Below are positions 24,469 to 32,605 of a stretch of 64,000 bases of DNA, in pieces. Positions within the stretch are counted from its first letter, which is position 1. Each line of letters begins with the position of its first letter. The DNA lies in the NCBI RefSeq assembly GCF_014648875.1, contig NZ_BMRY01000012.1, forward strand, positions 124,001 through 188,000. The letters run 5' to 3'. The stretch comes from Streptomyces parvus. GTDB taxonomy: Bacteria; Actinomycetota; Actinomycetes; Streptomycetales; Streptomycetaceae. Below the pieces are notes generated by a model. It was not told where the DNA came from. It worked only from the letters and a program-made list of their open reading frames with translations, and made no database searches. Made by a program: the position numbers and the translations under genes.

Positions 24469-24942
24469 TCAGCGGACCCGTCCGTACCAGACGCTCTTGG
24501 ACCAGATTTTCGCCAGTCGCACCACGTCCCCCGATTTGGGGGAATGCCAGATCTTCCCGGCCCCGGCGTAGATGCCCACGTGGTAGACGCTGCGCCCCGA
24601 ATGGAAGAAGACGAGGTCGCCGCGTTTGCGCTGCGACTTCGCGATATGGCGGGTCTTGTTGTACTGCTGCTGTGCCGTGCGGGGGAGCTTCTTGCCGGCC
24701 TTCTTGAACGAGTAGAGCGTCAGCCCCGAGCAGTCGAAGCGGCTGGGGCCCGCCGCTCCGTACTTGTAGGGAGCCCCCTTCTTCGACGCGGCGACCTTCA
24801 GGGCCTTCGTCGAGTGGGCGGTGGCGGCCTCGGCGTCGCTCACCAGACCGGGCGCCAGCATCGAGGACGTCACGGCCAGGGTGAGCGCCGAAGCCGTACC
24901 GACCCGGGCGAACAGAGACGGGACATGAACCTGCGCAGACAT
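24469..24942 (-). CDS. Secreted NlpC/P60 (C40) cell-wall peptidase
   Basis: A 157-residue exported protein. A signal peptide occupies about residues 1-38 (hydrophobic TASALTLAVTSSMLAPG, cleavage near DAEAATA). The NlpC/P60 domain has the nucleophile Cys in RFDCSGLTLYSF, the catalytic His in YHVGIYAG and the third polar residue in KIWHSPKSG. It should cut peptide cross-links in peptidoglycan. It is a minimal catalytic domain without binding modules. A c-di-AMP riboswitch lies in its 5' leader, linking its expression to this second messenger as for other streptomycete wall hydrolases. Confidence 0.92.
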   Translation of the reverse strand: MSAQVHVPSLFARVGTASALTLAVTSSMLAPGLVSDAEAATAHSTKALKVAASKKGAPYKYGAAGPSRFDCSGLTLYSFKKAGKKLPRTAQQQYNKTRHIAKSQRKRGDLVFFHSGRSVYHVGIYAGAGKIWHSPKSGDVVRLAKIWSKSVWYGRVR

Positions 24943-24954
24943 GCGCAACCCTTC

Positions 24955-25131
24955 GTCAGCCGCCTGTGAAGGATGACCTGTCGGGTTCGGGCTGGCGAAG
25001 TCGCCCGGCCGCGTCGCGGCTTCACCCCGAGGGCTTCCCGGTCTCCCGGTCGGCCCGTTGTGCTCGGGTCCTCCACTCCTGCCGATCCACTTCTGTCGAC
25101 CAGTCATCCGGGCGGCGGCAGGACTCGGCGT
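24955..25131 (-). promoter_or_regulatory. c-di-AMP riboswitch (ydaO/yuaA class) in the leader of the NlpC/P60 gene
   Basis: Read on the minus strand, the leader begins with ACGCCGAGTCC and GCCCGGATGACTGGTCGACA, continues with GTGGATCGGCAGGAG, GACCCGAGC and CGGGGTGAAGCCGCG, and ends with GCCCGAACCCGACAGGTCAT and CAGGCGGCTGACGAAGGG just before the start codon. These conserved blocks, in this order, are the ydaO/yuaA RNA that binds c-di-AMP and usually turns genes off. The aptamer ends about 12 nt from the ATG, so the ribosome-binding site can be part of the switch. Confidence 0.88.
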
Positions 25132-25484
25132 CCGCCCGGACCGCCCCGCCGCGGCGGCGGGGGCTTGTCGTCCCAGGGATCTTGACGCACTCCGTGCCGG
25201 ATTTCCGAGCTGAAACGGCGATTTGTGAGTCTCCTCACCACTGATCCATTCAGGTGGACAGGCCGGATTCGCGCTCGCCGACGAGCCGGGCGCACCCCCC
25301 TCGCACCAGGGACGAAAGGCTGCATTTCGAGTACGTGCCGTGCTGCGGGCGCAAGTTGAGCCGTCGCTCGTGCGGGTGATCGCCTACGCCGAACGAGCGA
25401 GAAGAATTGATCGGGGGATCGGGCGTGTCGTGCGACGGGTCGACCGGTCCGCTCCCGTAAGGCGCTCCGGGCGCGCGGGGCGAG
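25132..25484. other. Gene-free stretch upstream of the riboswitch
   Basis: No convincing gene. The promoter of the NlpC/P60 transcript must lie here on the minus strand, but I cannot place it. A short self-complementary GC block lies near 25142-25161. Frames open across this stretch have no family similarity. Confidence 0.5.
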
Positions 25485-25805
25485 TCAGTTCACCGGCGGC
25501 CGGTCCGTCGGCGGAGGCATCGCCACCCGGCTGGCCCGGCGCTCCCCGTCCAGGACGCGCAGGGCCCGGGCCAGGGTGGCGGCGTGCAGCCGTGACTCGC
25601 CGCGCTCGTGCATCAGCGCCAGGGCGTCGCGCAGGGCCGCCGCCCCGGAGGTCAGGGCCTGGGCGGCCCGAAGTGCGCTGTAGGTGTCGCCGCCGTGGGC
25701 CGGGTTGATCCGGCCCACCTGGTCGAGCACGGCCAGATAGCGGTCGACGAACTCGCCCTCGGCGCGGGTCAGCGCGGGCAGGGGTGGGAACTCGGGTGGC
25801 TCCAT
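25485..25805 (-). CDS. Uncharacterised 106-residue protein downstream of clpP
   Basis: I do not recognise a named family. The protein begins MEPPEFPPLPALTRAEGEF, then looks all-helical with Ala-rich helices (SALRAAQALTSGAAALRDAL, RLHAATLARALRVLDG) and ends in a Pro-rich tail. There are no cysteines, membrane segments or signal. It follows clpP by 50 bp on the same strand and probably shares its transcript; an adaptor or accessory role is possible but is only a guess from position. Confidence 0.65.
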   Translation of the reverse strand: MEPPEFPPLPALTRAEGEFVDRYLAVLDQVGRINPAHGGDTYSALRAAQALTSGAAALRDALALMHERGESRLHAATLARALRVLDGERRASRVAMPPPTDRPPVN

Positions 25806-25855
25806 CGGCGTTTCACCTCGCGTCGTACGGCGCCGGTCGTGGCGGCCGGGGTGAG

Positions 25856-26461
25856 TCAGCGGTTCTCCACGACGTGGTCGACCAACCCGTGGGCGAGGGC
25901 GGCCTTCGCGTCGAGGATGGTGTCGCGCTCGATGTCGGCGGTGATCTGCTCCGCGGTCCGGCCCGTGTGCCGGACCAGCATGGCCGCGAACATCTCGCGG
26001 GTGCGCACCAGTTCGTGCGCGTGGATCTCCAGGTCGGACGGCTGGCCCCGCATCGGCTCCTCCAGCGCGGGCTGCTGAATGACTACCCGCGCGCCGGGCA
26101 GTGCATGTCGCCGCCCCTTCGCCCCGGCCGCCAGCAGGGCCGCCGCGTAGGAGCCGGCCTGCCCGAGGCAGAAGGTCTCCACCTCGCAGGTCAGGAACTG
26201 CATCGTGTCGTAGACCGCCGCCATCGCCTGGAACGAACCGCCGGGGGAGTTGATGTACAGCGACAGGGGCCGGTCCGGATCTGCGTGTTCCAGATACATG
26301 AGCTGGGCGATGAGGTCGCTCGCCGCGGTGTCGTCGATCGGGCTCCCGAGGAAGACGATCCGCTCGGACAGCAGCTTGGAGTACGGGTCCTGCGTCCGGG
26401 TCCCGGTCGCGGTGCGCTCGGTGAACTCGGGAAGGACGTAGCGGGCGGCGGGGCGGGGCAT
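25856..26461 (-). CDS. ClpP-family protease subunit lacking the catalytic histidine
   Basis: A 201-residue ClpP paralogue. The fold is intact: SLYINSPGGSFQAMAAVYDT, FCLGQAGSYAAALLAAGAKGR and LPGARVVIQQPALEEPM. Ser104 (GQAGS) aligns with the nucleophile and Asp180 (IERDT) with the acid. The catalytic His, normally in IHQP, is Gln129 (IQQP, codon CAG), 25 residues after the serine as in E. coli. It may be inactive or a structural subunit in a mixed ClpP ring. From memory Streptomyces has a lone fifth clpP gene in this neighbourhood. No Clp ATPase is adjacent; the gene is divergent from a Phd-type antitoxin. Confidence 0.88.
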   Translation of the reverse strand: MPRPAARYVLPEFTERTATGTRTQDPYSKLLSERIVFLGSPIDDTAASDLIAQLMYLEHADPDRPLSLYINSPGGSFQAMAAVYDTMQFLTCEVETFCLGQAGSYAAALLAAGAKGRRHALPGARVVIQQPALEEPMRGQPSDLEIHAHELVRTREMFAAMLVRHTGRTAEQITADIERDTILDAKAALAHGLVDHVVENR

Positions 26462-26519
26462 GGCGTGCCTCTCTCCTGGAGCTGACCATCCGTCTGGGCG
26501 TCCGGCCATCCGTAAAAAA

Positions 26520-26534
26520 TGTACAGGACGTACA
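26520..26534. promoter_or_regulatory. Candidate Phd/YefM operator between clpP and the antitoxin gene
   Basis: TGTAC-AGGAC-GTACA is a perfect 5-bp-arm inverted repeat 7 bp before the antitoxin start, in the 80-bp divergent gap. The left arm reads TGTACA, the core recognised by YefM-type antitoxins in E. coli, so autoregulation is likely and clpP may be affected too. Confidence 0.6.
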
Positions 26535-26541
26535 GAAGGTT

Positions 26542-26862
26542 ATGATGGTGACTATGGCCTACGAGATTCCGGTGACGCAAGCACGGGCGGAGCTCGCCGA
26601 ACTGATCAACCGCGTCGTCTACGGCGGTGAACGGGTCGTGGTGACCCGGCACGGCAAGCCGCTCATCGCCCTGGTTTCCGCCGCTGACCTGCAACGACTC
26701 GAAGCGGAGGAGTCCGCAGCCGAGGAGCAGGTGATCAGCTCGGTCTCCTCGATCGGCTCCGCGCCCTCCGCTCAGGGCGAACGGCGCAGGTTCGGCATCG
26801 CCGCCGAGCACCGCCCCCACGGCGGCGATGGTGACGGCAACGGCAACGGCCGGAACGGCTGA
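26542..26862 (+). CDS. Phd/YefM-family antitoxin without an adjacent toxin
   Basis: A protein of 106 residues from this start, or 102 from the ATG at 26554 (MAYEIPVTQARAELAELINR). The Phd/YefM DNA-binding fold is clear: VYGGERVVVTRHGKPLIALVSAADLQRL. The C-terminal half is unusual, an acidic/Ser stretch followed by GDGDGNGNGRNG, unlike the toxin-binding helix of typical members. No RelE, Doc or PIN toxin gene follows; the next gene is on the other strand past a terminator. It may be an orphan autoregulator. Confidence 0.82.
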   Translation: MMVTMAYEIPVTQARAELAELINRVVYGGERVVVTRHGKPLIALVSAADLQRLEAEESAAEEQVISSVSSIGSAPSAQGERRRFGIAAEHRPHGGDGDGNGNGRNG

Positions 26863-26920
26863 CGCTCCGACCGGACCGGACCAGTCCGTGACCGCGACCC
26901 CGACCCACGACAGCGCGAAG

Positions 26921-26952
26921 CCGGGTGCCCCTCCCTGAGGAGGGGCACCCGG
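26921..26952. terminator. Strong bidirectional terminator
   Basis: A perfect 14-bp stem (CCGGGTGCCCCTCC, 26921-26934, with 26939-26952) and a 4-nt loop lie between the convergent antitoxin and membrane-protein genes. Confidence 0.85.
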
Positions 26953-26975
26953 CTCGGCGCGTCCGGACCCGGTGC

Positions 26976-27953
26976 TCAGCCGGTCAGGGCGGGCTCGGCG
27001 GGCGCCGGCTCGACGGGCTTCGGCGTCCGCCGGGCGAGCAGCACCGCCGCCAGTCCGAGGGCCGACCACAGCGAGAGCGTCAGAAGGGGCCCGCCCGCCG
27101 CGCTCCCGTCGAAGAAGGCGACCGAGCGGAGCAGGGAACCGCCCGCGCCCGGCGGCAGCCACTGGCCGATCGCCCCGACGGGCTCGGGCAGCAACTGCGG
27201 CGCGCTGGTGACACCGGAGAAGGAGTTGCCCAGCAGCACCATCAGTAGGGCACCGAGCCCGATACCGCGCGGCCCGAACAGGGCGGCGAGCCCCGCCACC
27301 GCCGATCCGATGGCCAGCACGGTGAGTGCGAGCACTCCCGCCTCCGTCCACCAGTCGCCCGTGACCACGCCGAGCCAGCTGTGCGTCACGGCCGCGGCGG
27401 CGAGCCCCACCAGTGCGGATGCCGCCAGCAGGGTCAACGCGCCGCGCGCTCCGCGCAGCCCCATGAGGGTGACGACGGCTCCGGCCGCCATTCCCGCCAG
27501 GGCCAGGGGCAGGACGCTCGCGCCGAGCGCACTGCCGCGCGGGTCCCCGGCGGGTGCGGCGACCACATCGGTGACCTCGACCCGCGTGCCCTCCGGGGCG
27601 GACGCGGTCACGGCCTCGCGCAGCAGCTGGGAGACGACCGGGCTCGCCGCCGACGCGGTGAGCAGGTGCGGCCCCTGCGGGGTGGCGACGACCGCTCCGT
27701 ATACGACCCGGTCCTCGATCGCGGCCCGGGCGGCGGCCTCGTCGGTGTAACGGTGCACCTCGAAGGCGCCGTCGCGCTGCTCGAACCGCTGCTCCAGTTG
27801 CTCGGCGGCCGGCGCCGCGCCCGCCACGCCGACCGGGAGGTCGCGCGGCGCGATCCGGGCGGCGGGCCAGGCGAAGGCCCACAGGGCGAGGGTCACCATC
27901 AGGGGGATCAGCAGGATCACCGCTACCGCGCGGCGGTTGGGTGCGGCGGACAT
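26976..27953 (-). CDS. ABC-2/YhgE-like integral membrane protein
   Basis: A 325-residue protein with one N-terminal helix (residues 10-30), an extracytoplasmic segment of about 120 residues, then five helices and a Pro-rich tail. This is the layout of ABC-2 permease-like and YhgE/Pip proteins, involved in efflux or cell-surface transport; no ATPase gene is adjacent. It is divergent from a TetR regulator, and a near-identical 20-bp box stands before each gene, so it is very probably the regulator's target. Substrate unknown. Confidence 0.78.
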   Translation of the reverse strand: MSAAPNRRAVAVILLIPLMVTLALWAFAWPAARIAPRDLPVGVAGAAPAAEQLEQRFEQRDGAFEVHRYTDEAAARAAIEDRVVYGAVVATPQGPHLLTASAASPVVSQLLREAVTASAPEGTRVEVTDVVAAPAGDPRGSALGASVLPLALAGMAAGAVVTLMGLRGARGALTLLAASALVGLAAAAVTHSWLGVVTGDWWTEAGVLALTVLAIGSAVAGLAALFGPRGIGLGALLMVLLGNSFSGVTSAPQLLPEPVGAIGQWLPPGAGGSLLRSVAFFDGSAAGGPLLTLSLWSALGLAAVLLARRTPKPVEPAPAEPALTG

Positions 27954-28000
27954 GAGGGCCTCGATTCGTGCGACGGGAAGGCGACGAGCGGGAGATCAAA

Positions 28001-28079
28001 AAGAAGGATCGTTCGTTTTACGGTCGATTCCCACTGTCGGCACGCCTCGTTCGATTGTCAAGAAGGAACGTTCGTTTTA
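28001..28079. promoter_or_regulatory. Two near-identical 20-bp TetR boxes
   Basis: AAGAAGGATCGTTCGTTTTA (28001-28020) and AAGAAGGAACGTTCGTTTTA (28060-28079) differ at one base and are 59 bp apart. The second contains the palindrome GAACGTTC. One box lies 47 bp from the membrane-protein start, the other 10 bp from the TetR start, so one repressor could control both promoters. Confidence 0.75.
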
Positions 28080-28089
28080 GATTGATGTC

Positions 28090-28710
28090 ATGGCCCGCGT
28101 ATCCCAGGAACACCTCGACGCCCGCCGCCGTCAGATCCTCGACGGCGCGGCGCGCTGCTTCGCCCGCAACGGATTCCACGGCACGTCCATGCAGGACGTC
28201 CTCAAGGAAGTGGGCCTGTCCGCCGGAGCGGTCTACCGCTACTTCCCCGGCAAGGAGGACATCATCGCGGCCATCACCGAGGAGACCTTCGGCGTCATTC
28301 GCGGCTCCTTCGAGGAGGCCTCCCGCATGTCGCCGCCGCCCACCCCGGACGTGCTGCTCGGCCGGGCGCTCGGCGGCGTGCTCGGAGGCCAGGTGTACGG
28401 GCTGCAGCGTCGTACGTTCGCCGCGCTCGTGGTCCAGCTCTGGTCCGAGACGCTGCGCAACGAACGCCTCGCCACCCTCCTCGGCGAGGGGTACGCCTCC
28501 ATGCGCCTCGCCTGGGGGAAGCTCGTCGACGCCTACCGCTCCGCCGGGATCCTGGAGGGTGACGTGTCCGACGAGGACGTGGCGCGCACGATGATCGCGG
28601 TGGCGCAGGGCTTCCTCGTCCAGGAGGCGCTCTTCGGGGACGTGCGCCCCGAGGTGGTGGAGAAGGGGTTGCGCGGGCTGATGTCCATCACCCCGCAAAA
28701 GATCAGTTAA
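28090..28710 (+). CDS. TetR-family transcriptional regulator
   Basis: A 206-residue regulator with the TetR helix-turn-helix at residues 12-58 (ILDGAARCFARNGFHGTSMQ, VGLSAGAVYRYFPGKEDI) and a divergent helical ligand domain. Its partner is the divergent membrane protein, and duplicated boxes lie between them, the usual set-up of a repressor of an efflux function. The second box is so close to the start codon that it would also block its own expression. Confidence 0.9.
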   Translation: MARVSQEHLDARRRQILDGAARCFARNGFHGTSMQDVLKEVGLSAGAVYRYFPGKEDIIAAITEETFGVIRGSFEEASRMSPPPTPDVLLGRALGGVLGGQVYGLQRRTFAALVVQLWSETLRNERLATLLGEGYASMRLAWGKLVDAYRSAGILEGDVSDEDVARTMIAVAQGFLVQEALFGDVRPEVVEKGLRGLMSITPQKIS

Positions 28711-28765
28711 CGCAATGGAAAAACTTCCGCCCTAACGTGCAATGCCTGGTCGCGAGGCCGTCGTT

Positions 28766-28798
28766 CCCGTTCAACGAGTTGTTGAACGGGGATAGGGT
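28766..28798 (+). promoter_or_regulatory. Urease operon promoter with overlapping palindrome
   Basis: A perfect 10-bp-arm inverted repeat, CCCGTTCAAC-GAGTT-GTTGAACGGG (28766-28790), is followed at once by a TAGGGT -10 box (28793-28798). TTCAAC at 28770-28775 gives a -35 with 17-bp spacing, inside the repeat. Binding here would directly block transcription of ureA (start at 28849). The bound protein is unknown; it does not look like a GlnR box. Confidence 0.6.
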
Positions 28799-28848
28799 CC
28801 CGCTGCGTCCGGAGCCAGGAACCGGGCGGAAGACGATGAGGTGGAAGC

Positions 28849-29151
<303 letters not shown>

Positions 29152-29164
29152 CGGGGGCGTGTCG

Positions 29165-29476
29165 ATGATTCCCGGAGAGATCCTGTACGGGGACGGGGAC
29201 ATCCCCGTCAACGAGGGGCGACCGGTCACCCGCCTCACCGTCCTCAACGCCGCCGACCGCCCCGTCCAGGTCGGCTCCCACTATCACTTCGCCGAGGCCA
29301 ATCCCGGGCTGCACTTCGCCCGCGCCGCCGCCCACGGCCTGCGGCTGAACATCGCCGCCGGTACGGCGGTCCGCTTCGAACCCGGCATCCCCGCCGACGT
29401 CGAACTCGTCCCCCTCGCCGGCCGCCGCGTGGTCCCCGGTCTGCGCGGCGAAACCGGAGGTGCCCTCGATGCCTGA
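29165..29476 (+). CDS. ureB: Urease beta subunit
   Basis: A 103-residue beta subunit with the family start MIPGEILYGDGDIPVN, the motif VGSHYHFAEANP and GTAVRFEPG. The ATG at 29165 has GGGGG 7 bp upstream and matches the family; a GTG at 29159 is in frame but poorly placed. Its end overlaps ureC by 8 bp. Confidence 0.95.
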   Translation: MIPGEILYGDGDIPVNEGRPVTRLTVLNAADRPVQVGSHYHFAEANPGLHFARAAAHGLRLNIAAGTAVRFEPGIPADVELVPLAGRRVVPGLRGETGGALDA

Positions 29477-31190
29477 CCTCAAGCGGGCGGTGTACGCCGA
29501 CCTGTTCGGGCCCACCACCGGCGACCGGATCCGGCTCGCCGACACCGATCTGCTCGTCGAGATCGAGGAGGACCGCTCCGGCGGCCCCGGAAACGCGGGC
29601 GACGAGGCGGTGTTCGGCGGCGGCAAGGTGATCCGCGAGTCCATGGGCCAGGCCCGCACCACCCGGGCCGAGGGCGCGCCCGACACCGTCATCACCGGGG
29701 CCGTCGTCATCGACCACTGGGGCATCGTCAAGGCCGACATCGGCATCCGGGACGGCCGCATCACCGGCATCGGCAAGGCCGGGAACCCGGACACCATGGA
29801 CGGCGTCCACCCCGACCTGGTGATCGGCCCCGAGACCGAGGTCATCGCGGGCAATGGAAAACTGCTCACGGCCGGGGCGGTCGACGCCCACGTCCACTTC
29901 ATCTCGCCCACCCTCGTCGACCAAGCGCTCTCCAGCGGCATCACCACCCTCGTCGGCGGCGGCACAGGCCCCGCCGAAGGCACCAAGGCCACCACCGTCA
30001 CCCCCGGCCCCTGGCACCTGGCCCGGATGTTCGAGGCGCTGGAGACCTTCCCCGTCAACATCGGACTGCTCGGCAAGGGCAACACGATGTCGCAGGACGC
30101 CATGTACTCCCAACTGCGCGGCGGGGCCCTGGGATTCAAGATCCATGAGGACTGGGGCGCCACGCCCGCAGTGATCGACGCCTGCCTCACCGTCTGCGAG
30201 CGGACCGGTGCGCAGCTCGCCATCCACACGGACACCCTCAACGAGGCCGGGTTCGTCGCCGACACCCTCGCCGCCATCGCAGGCCGGACGATCCACGCGT
30301 ACCACACCGAGGGGGCGGGCGGCGGGCACGCGCCCGACATCATCAGCGTGGTCTCCGAACCGTACGTCCTGCCCAGCTCGACCAACCCCACCCGGCCGCA
30401 CACCGTCAACACCATCGAGGAACACCTCGACATGCTGATGGTCTGCCACCACCTCAACCCCGCCGTCCCCGAGGACCTGGCGTTCGCCGAGTCCCGGATC
30501 CGGCCCTCCACCATTGCGGCCGAGGACATCCTCCACGACCTCGGCGCCATCTCGATCATCTCCTCGGACTCCCAGGCCATGGGGCGGATCGGCGAGGTGA
30601 TCCTGCGGACCTGGCAGACCGCCCATGTGATGAAGAAGCGGCGCGGAGCCCTGCCCGGGGACGGCCGTGCCGACAACCACCGGGTCCGTCGCTATGTCGC
30701 CAAATACACCATCAATCCGGCCGTGGCCCAGGGCATGGGCGGCGAGATCGGCTCCGTGGAGACCGGCAAGCTCGCCGACCTCGTGCTCTGGGACCCGGCG
30801 TTCTTCGGCGTGAAGCCGCAGACCGTCATCAAGGGAGGCCAGATCGCGTACGCGCAGATGGGCGACGCCAACGCCTCCATCCCGACGCCCCAGCCGGTCA
30901 TGCCCCGCCCGATGTTCGGCGCACTGGGCCGGGCGGCCGCGCGCGGCTCCCTCAACTTCGTCTCCGCGGCCGCCATCGAGGACGGGCTGCCCGAACGGCT
31001 CGCCCTGGAGAAGCGGTTCACACCGATCACCAGCACCCGGGGGGTCACCAAGGCGGACATGCGGGAGAACGACGCCGTGCCCCGCGTCGAGGTCGATCCC
31101 GACAGCTTCGCCGTCACCATCGACGGCGATCCGGTCGAGCCGGCCCCGGCGGCGGAACTGCCCATGGCCCAGCGCTACTTCCTCTTCTGA
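29469..31190 (+). CDS. ureC: Urease alpha (catalytic) subunit
   Basis: A 573-residue catalytic subunit. All nickel-site and catalytic residues are present with a constant shift of 7 from the Klebsiella numbering: His141 and His143 (DAHVHF), the carbamylated Lys224 (GFKIHEDWG), His253 (AIHTDT), His279, His327 (VCHHL) and Asp367 (SSDSQAMG). The enzyme should therefore be active once nickel is loaded by UreF, UreG and UreD. The ATG at 29469 has GGAGG 8 bp upstream; a GTG at 29460 lies too close to it. Confidence 0.97.
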   Translation: MPDLKRAVYADLFGPTTGDRIRLADTDLLVEIEEDRSGGPGNAGDEAVFGGGKVIRESMGQARTTRAEGAPDTVITGAVVIDHWGIVKADIGIRDGRITGIGKAGNPDTMDGVHPDLVIGPETEVIAGNGKLLTAGAVDAHVHFISPTLVDQALSSGITTLVGGGTGPAEGTKATTVTPGPWHLARMFEALETFPVNIGLLGKGNTMSQDAMYSQLRGGALGFKIHEDWGATPAVIDACLTVCERTGAQLAIHTDTLNEAGFVADTLAAIAGRTIHAYHTEGAGGGHAPDIISVVSEPYVLPSSTNPTRPHTVNTIEEHLDMLMVCHHLNPAVPEDLAFAESRIRPSTIAAEDILHDLGAISIISSDSQAMGRIGEVILRTWQTAHVMKKRRGALPGDGRADNHRVRRYVAKYTINPAVAQGMGGEIGSVETGKLADLVLWDPAFFGVKPQTVIKGGQIAYAQMGDANASIPTPQPVMPRPMFGALGRAAARGSLNFVSAAAIEDGLPERLALEKRFTPITSTRGVTKADMRENDAVPRVEVDPDSFAVTIDGDPVEPAPAAELPMAQRYFLF

Positions 31191-31205
31191 GGGACGGCCG
31201 CCGCC

Positions 31206-31868
31206 ATGTCACGCGCAGCTCTCCTCGTCCTCGCCGACGGCCGGTTCCCCGCCGGAGGCCACGCCCACTCCGGTGGCGCTGAACCGGCCGTCGCCGAGGG
31301 CCGCGTCCGCGACGCCGACTCCCTCGCCGCCTTCTGCCGGGGCCGTCTGCACACCGCGGGCCTCACCGCCGCCGCCCTCGCCGCGGCGGCGGCCCACGGC
31401 CTCGACCCGCTCGCCCTCGACGAGGCCGCCGACGCCCGGACGCCCTCGCCCGCGCTGCGGGCCACCGCCCGCAAGCTGGGCCGGCAGATGATGCGGGCGG
31501 CCCGCGCCACCTGGCCGAGCCCCGAACTGGACGCGCTCGCCCGGGCCCGGCCGCGCGGCGCCCACCAGCCCGTCGTCCTCGGGCTCACCGCGCGGTCGGC
31601 GGGCCTCGGCCCCGAGGACGCGGCCCACTGTGTCGCGTACGAGACCGTCAGCGGGCCCGCCACCGCCGTCGTCCGGCTCCTCTCCCTCGACCCCTTCCAC
31701 GCCACCGCCGTCCTGGCCCGGCTCGCCCCGGACCTGGACCGGGTCGCGGAACAGGCCGCCGAGGCGGCCCGGCAGGGCATCGACGCCCTGCCCGCCGCCT
31801 CGGCCCCGCTCCTCGACATCACCGCCGAGGCGCACGCCGCCTGGCCGGTCCGCCTGTTCGCCTCGTAA
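31206..31868 (+). CDS. ureF: Urease accessory protein UreF
   Basis: A 220-residue all-helical UreF. It has the start LLVLADGRFPAGGHAHSGG of actinomycete UreF, the central LGRQMMRAA and the end of the family. UreF joins UreD and UreG on apo-urease and is thought to gate nickel delivery by controlling UreG GTPase. It follows ureC by 15 bp. Confidence 0.92.
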   Translation: MSRAALLVLADGRFPAGGHAHSGGAEPAVAEGRVRDADSLAAFCRGRLHTAGLTAAALAAAAAHGLDPLALDEAADARTPSPALRATARKLGRQMMRAARATWPSPELDALARARPRGAHQPVVLGLTARSAGLGPEDAAHCVAYETVSGPATAVVRLLSLDPFHATAVLARLAPDLDRVAEQAAEAARQGIDALPAASAPLLDITAEAHAAWPVRLFAS

Positions 31869-31911
31869 CCACCCGCTCGACCGCCACAGCCCCGAAACCA
31901 CCCGCTCGACC
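31867..31911. repeat. 16-bp direct repeat between ureF and ureG
   Basis: AACCACCCGCTCGACC occurs at 31867-31882 and again at 31896-31911, 29 bp apart. The first copy contains the last base pair of the ureF stop. The 59-bp ureF-ureG gap is therefore mostly two copies of a 29-bp unit. Confidence 0.85.
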
Positions 31912-31927
31912 ACCCCAGGGAGTCCCC

Positions 31928-32601
<674 letters not shown>

Positions 32602-32605
<4 letters not shown>

